Part shown: piece after piece, positions 61,096-64,000 of the stretch
Numbering within the stretch: the stretch's first letter is position 1
How the letters are laid out: each line of letters starts with the position of its first letter
Assembly: GCA_036898135.1 (NCBI GenBank)
Contig: CM072513.1
Coordinates: 87,830,340 to 87,894,339, forward strand
DNA from: Oncomelania hupensis
Taxonomy: Eukaryota > Mollusca > Gastropoda > Littorinimorpha > Pomatiopsidae
Direction of reading: 5' to 3'
Length of the DNA stretch: 64,000 bases
Translations under genes and position numbers: made by a program
Notes under the pieces: model-generated
Databases searched by the model: none
What the model was told of the DNA's origin: nothing
What the model saw: the letters and a program-made list of their open reading frames with translations, nothing else

Positions 61096-61404
61096 GGGGG
61101 TTGGATGATTTTCAGTTGTCAGGTGGTTGATAAGACATGCCTTCCCTCTCGAAGCATATTTGATGGTGTCTTGGCAGAAGTCACAAATCGCTTTTCCGGC
61201 AACGTTCACTTTCGAAATTGAGTCGCCAACTCGCAACTCCACTTCCTTTTTCCCCTTAGGCAGCACCAACGTTGTTTTAACTGTAGCCTCAAGCCACAAA
61301 GGACTCCACTTGTTTTTCAGTCCTTTATCAATCTCCACCGCAAGGGCAAATTCTTTTTTTTTCAACTTTCTGATCATTTTGACATGTGCTTTGCCACTGA
61401 TCAA
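61095..61404 (-). CDS. Partial ORF with BED-like zinc finger
   Basis: On - encodes a basic N-terminus (MIRKLKKKEFALAVEIDKGL) and CDFCQDTIKYASRGKACLIN followed by HLTTENH, a C-x2-C...H-x-H-like finger as seen at the N-terminus of hAT-type transposases and derived host proteins. It runs into the AAT repeat without a splice donor that I can see. Could be a TE relic or the first exon of a host gene. Confidence 0.4.
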
Positions 61405-61499
61405 AATGGCGTCGATCGGCGAGTCTCGGAAACTATCGGCAATCTTCGACGCGACAAACAGTGGAATTTTCCATATTAGTGAGGCACTGTAAGGGATAC

Positions 61500-62455
61500 A
61501 ATTATAATCATCGTTTGAAGCTTTAAAGCATCTTTCTCAATCGACCCTTATAGGGCCTCACAAAAGTTTTTTCTTTCCCGGTCGCGAACTTGTTTTTTCC
61601 AACCTAGTTCCAGTCACTTTCCCGAAAAAGGCAATTACCGAAGTCGAACGAAGCTCTCCGAGTCGAGCGAAGCTATCCGATGTTTTACGAACGAATGCTG
61701 GCAGGACTACGTGAAACCACAGGCTTGGAAGTCTCGACTTTCGTAGGCCTCAATTACATACTATACTACGTACGTATTTAGGAGTTTACAAAGACAAAAG
61801 AAAAGACTACAGAGCCTGTGGTGAAACATCCGTGCATAAAAATAGCCGCTGCTAGATCTAATTCTATTTCGATCTGCACCGCTTCAAGCTCAAGTCGAGA
61901 TTTGCATTTTGAAGCAGTATTATTATTATTATTAATATTTTATGATGAATAATATACTAACACAATTAGTAATAAGGAGTAAAAGTAATACATAACACAT
62001 AAAGCACACATACAACGATTTCACATCTATATCAACAATAAAACCATGACAAAACTTCAATGCGCTATGGAGACGTTGATGTCACTTCAGCACAACAAGG
62101 CAAAGCAAGTTTATAATGGTCTAAAAAAAACAGTGATATTTTTATTGCAAGCACCAAAGCAATTATTTATTTAACTAATATTATTCTTTTTAACTGATAC
62201 AGTAAATTTGTTATATGTATTTCAATTATATGTATTTTAATGAGAAACAAGTATTGAAAAAATGTTGCGTGGCGGGCGGAAATTTATAAATCATCTGAAA
62301 ACTTAGTTAAATCTATAAGAAAAAATAACTAGTAACACCATCTGAATATTTCGGGTTACACCCAACTTCAGCAAAAACAAACAAAACGTCACTGACCATA
62401 TTTACACCATTGAGCACGCACAGCAGCACACTATTCTTTTTTTTTTTTTAAAGTA
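61500..62455. other. No recognisable gene
   Basis: AT-rich sequence without gene or repeat that I can classify. Confidence 0.5.
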
Positions 62456-62456
62456 G

Positions 62457-62457
62457 G

Positions 62458-62488
<31 letters not shown>

Positions 62489-62560
62489 TAATAATAATAA
62501 TAATAATAATAACAACAACAATAAAAAAAAAAATAATAAATAAAAAAATTTAAACTACTA
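62457..62560. repeat. (AAT)n and A-rich tract
   Basis: AAT repeats with AAC and poly-A interruptions. Confidence 0.9.
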
Positions 62561-62562
62561 AT

Positions 62563-63158
<596 letters not shown>

Positions 63159-63164
63159 GCTAAG

Positions 63165-63330
63165 TTGTGGTCTCGATTTTGTGGTCCTGATTCGGCTCTT
63201 TGCAGTCCGCTGGACTCTGTAAGCAATGAATAACTAATAAGCTTTTAATTTAACTCTGATCTCGAGTTGTCTTGATTTTGTCTGATTCGACTCTTTGCAG
63301 TCCGCTGGACCCTGTAAGCAATGAATAACT
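63165..63330 (+). repeat. Inverted head fragments of the GGTCCAGCGGAC retroposon
   Basis: Two copies of GCAGTCCGCTGGACYCTGTAAGC, opposite in strand to the other copies, at about 63202 and 63298. Confidence 0.6.
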
Positions 63331-63644
63331 AACTATTAATTTAACTCTGATCTCGAGTTATTAAAAAGAAATTCGCTTAGCCTATTCGTCCTTCTCCGGA
63401 AATTTCAAGATTCGAATATTATAAAGTATAGACCTAAATATTATCAATTAGAATAGATATAGTTTATACATTTATTTACGTATAAAACAAACAATACAGG
63501 TCTAATAATTATATTCAGCTAGTGAGCTTCTTCGCTGCGCGGAGACGGAGACTGACTTATAATAATGTAGATTAAGCCTATGTATACTGTATAACAGTGT
63601 CTACTTGGTTCTAGGCAGGAAATGATTGATTGATTGATTGATTT

Positions 63645-64000
63645 ATTGTTGCTTTAGGTCCAGCGGACTCTTCCGAGCCAAATCAGGACCGGACAACCCC
63701 CGATCCGCATAAAAGATCTGCTGAAACAACCCCAGTGGGAAAATTGAATGCCCTCCACCGGCCAGTCACTTTACAATAAAGACATCCCACGCGGGGGACG
63801 GCTGAGGGTTGACCTCAACTACGCGAACACCCCGGTTACAAAACAAAATAGAATACAAACATCATTTATAATCATCAACCAAACACATACATATAAAATG
63901 CCTATAGTGCTAAATAGTACATTCATAGGAAGCCCTAGTGACCACCCGGCAGAAAGCGTCCAACACTCCCAAGCTGATCCAACAGACCTCATACACAAAC
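63645..64000 (-). mobile_element. GGTCCAGCGGAC retroposon, truncated by the window edge
   Basis: Preceded by an (ATTG)n simple repeat (63625-63645), then TTTAGGTCCAGCGGACTC and the shared body, nearly identical to the 14345 copy. Continues past the window. Confidence 0.75.

Noticed and set aside
61127..61492. 121-codon frame on + over the BED-like ORF
   Set aside because: Mostly antisense to the better-supported zinc-finger ORF on -; no recognisable domain.

Overview
The window is animal nuclear DNA: spliced genes, long introns, many microsatellites, telomere-type TTAGGG tracts inside the chromosome, and heavy loads of LTR, LINE, hAT, piggyBac and Harbinger-like transposons. Repeat types and gene structure suggest a lophotrochozoan, probably a mollusc; this is an inference and the species cannot be named from sequence alone.

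Two host genes are supported. (1) A complete ten-exon arginase lies on + at 15944-33928. All exon junctions agree in phase, the total is 1158 coding nt (385 aa), the Mn-binding motifs are intact and the first exon reads as a mitochondrial targeting peptide. Its introns hold LINE fragments, two hAT elements, a hAT-type MITE, Harbinger-type foldbacks, a piggyBac remnant and a minisatellite that copies the exon-5 splice donor. (2) Part of an unrecognised Ser/Thr-Pro-rich gene lies on - between about 59369 and 51454: two well-supported exons plus one candidate terminal exon. A hAT element sits exactly at the splice acceptor of its first visible exon.

Three LTR retrotransposons are resolved. Element A (5751-12885) has nearly identical 1547-bp LTRs and 5-bp target duplications. 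Element C (35383-49191, reading on -) has 634-bp LTRs and a perfect 5-bp target duplication. Element B (35422-43653) has 1026-bp LTRs, intact gag and pol and an apparent -1 frameshift signal, and sits inside the 3' LTR of C. C itself sits in an older AAGGTCA-rich repeat. A and C have integrase upstream of RT/RNase H sequence (Gmr1-like order), a SCAN-like Gag domain, and have lost the RT catalytic core; C has also lost RNase H. The 5' leader of C carries a dense set of heat-shock-element-like motifs.

Layout: 0-5.7 kb LINE remnants, microsatellites and a palindromic foldback; 5.75-12.9 element A; 13-15.9 simple repeats and a retroposon copy; 15.9-33.9 arginase; 34-35.4 arginase 3' flank and an old repeat; 35.4-49.2 nested elements C and B; 49.2-57.6 retroposon copies, foldbacks and sparse sequence; 57.6-59.4 exons of the second gene; 59.4-61.4 hAT remnant and a BED-like ORF; 61.5-64 simple repeats, including about 600 bp of (ACT)n, and another retroposon copy. 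No tRNA gene, intact rRNA gene or CRISPR array was seen.
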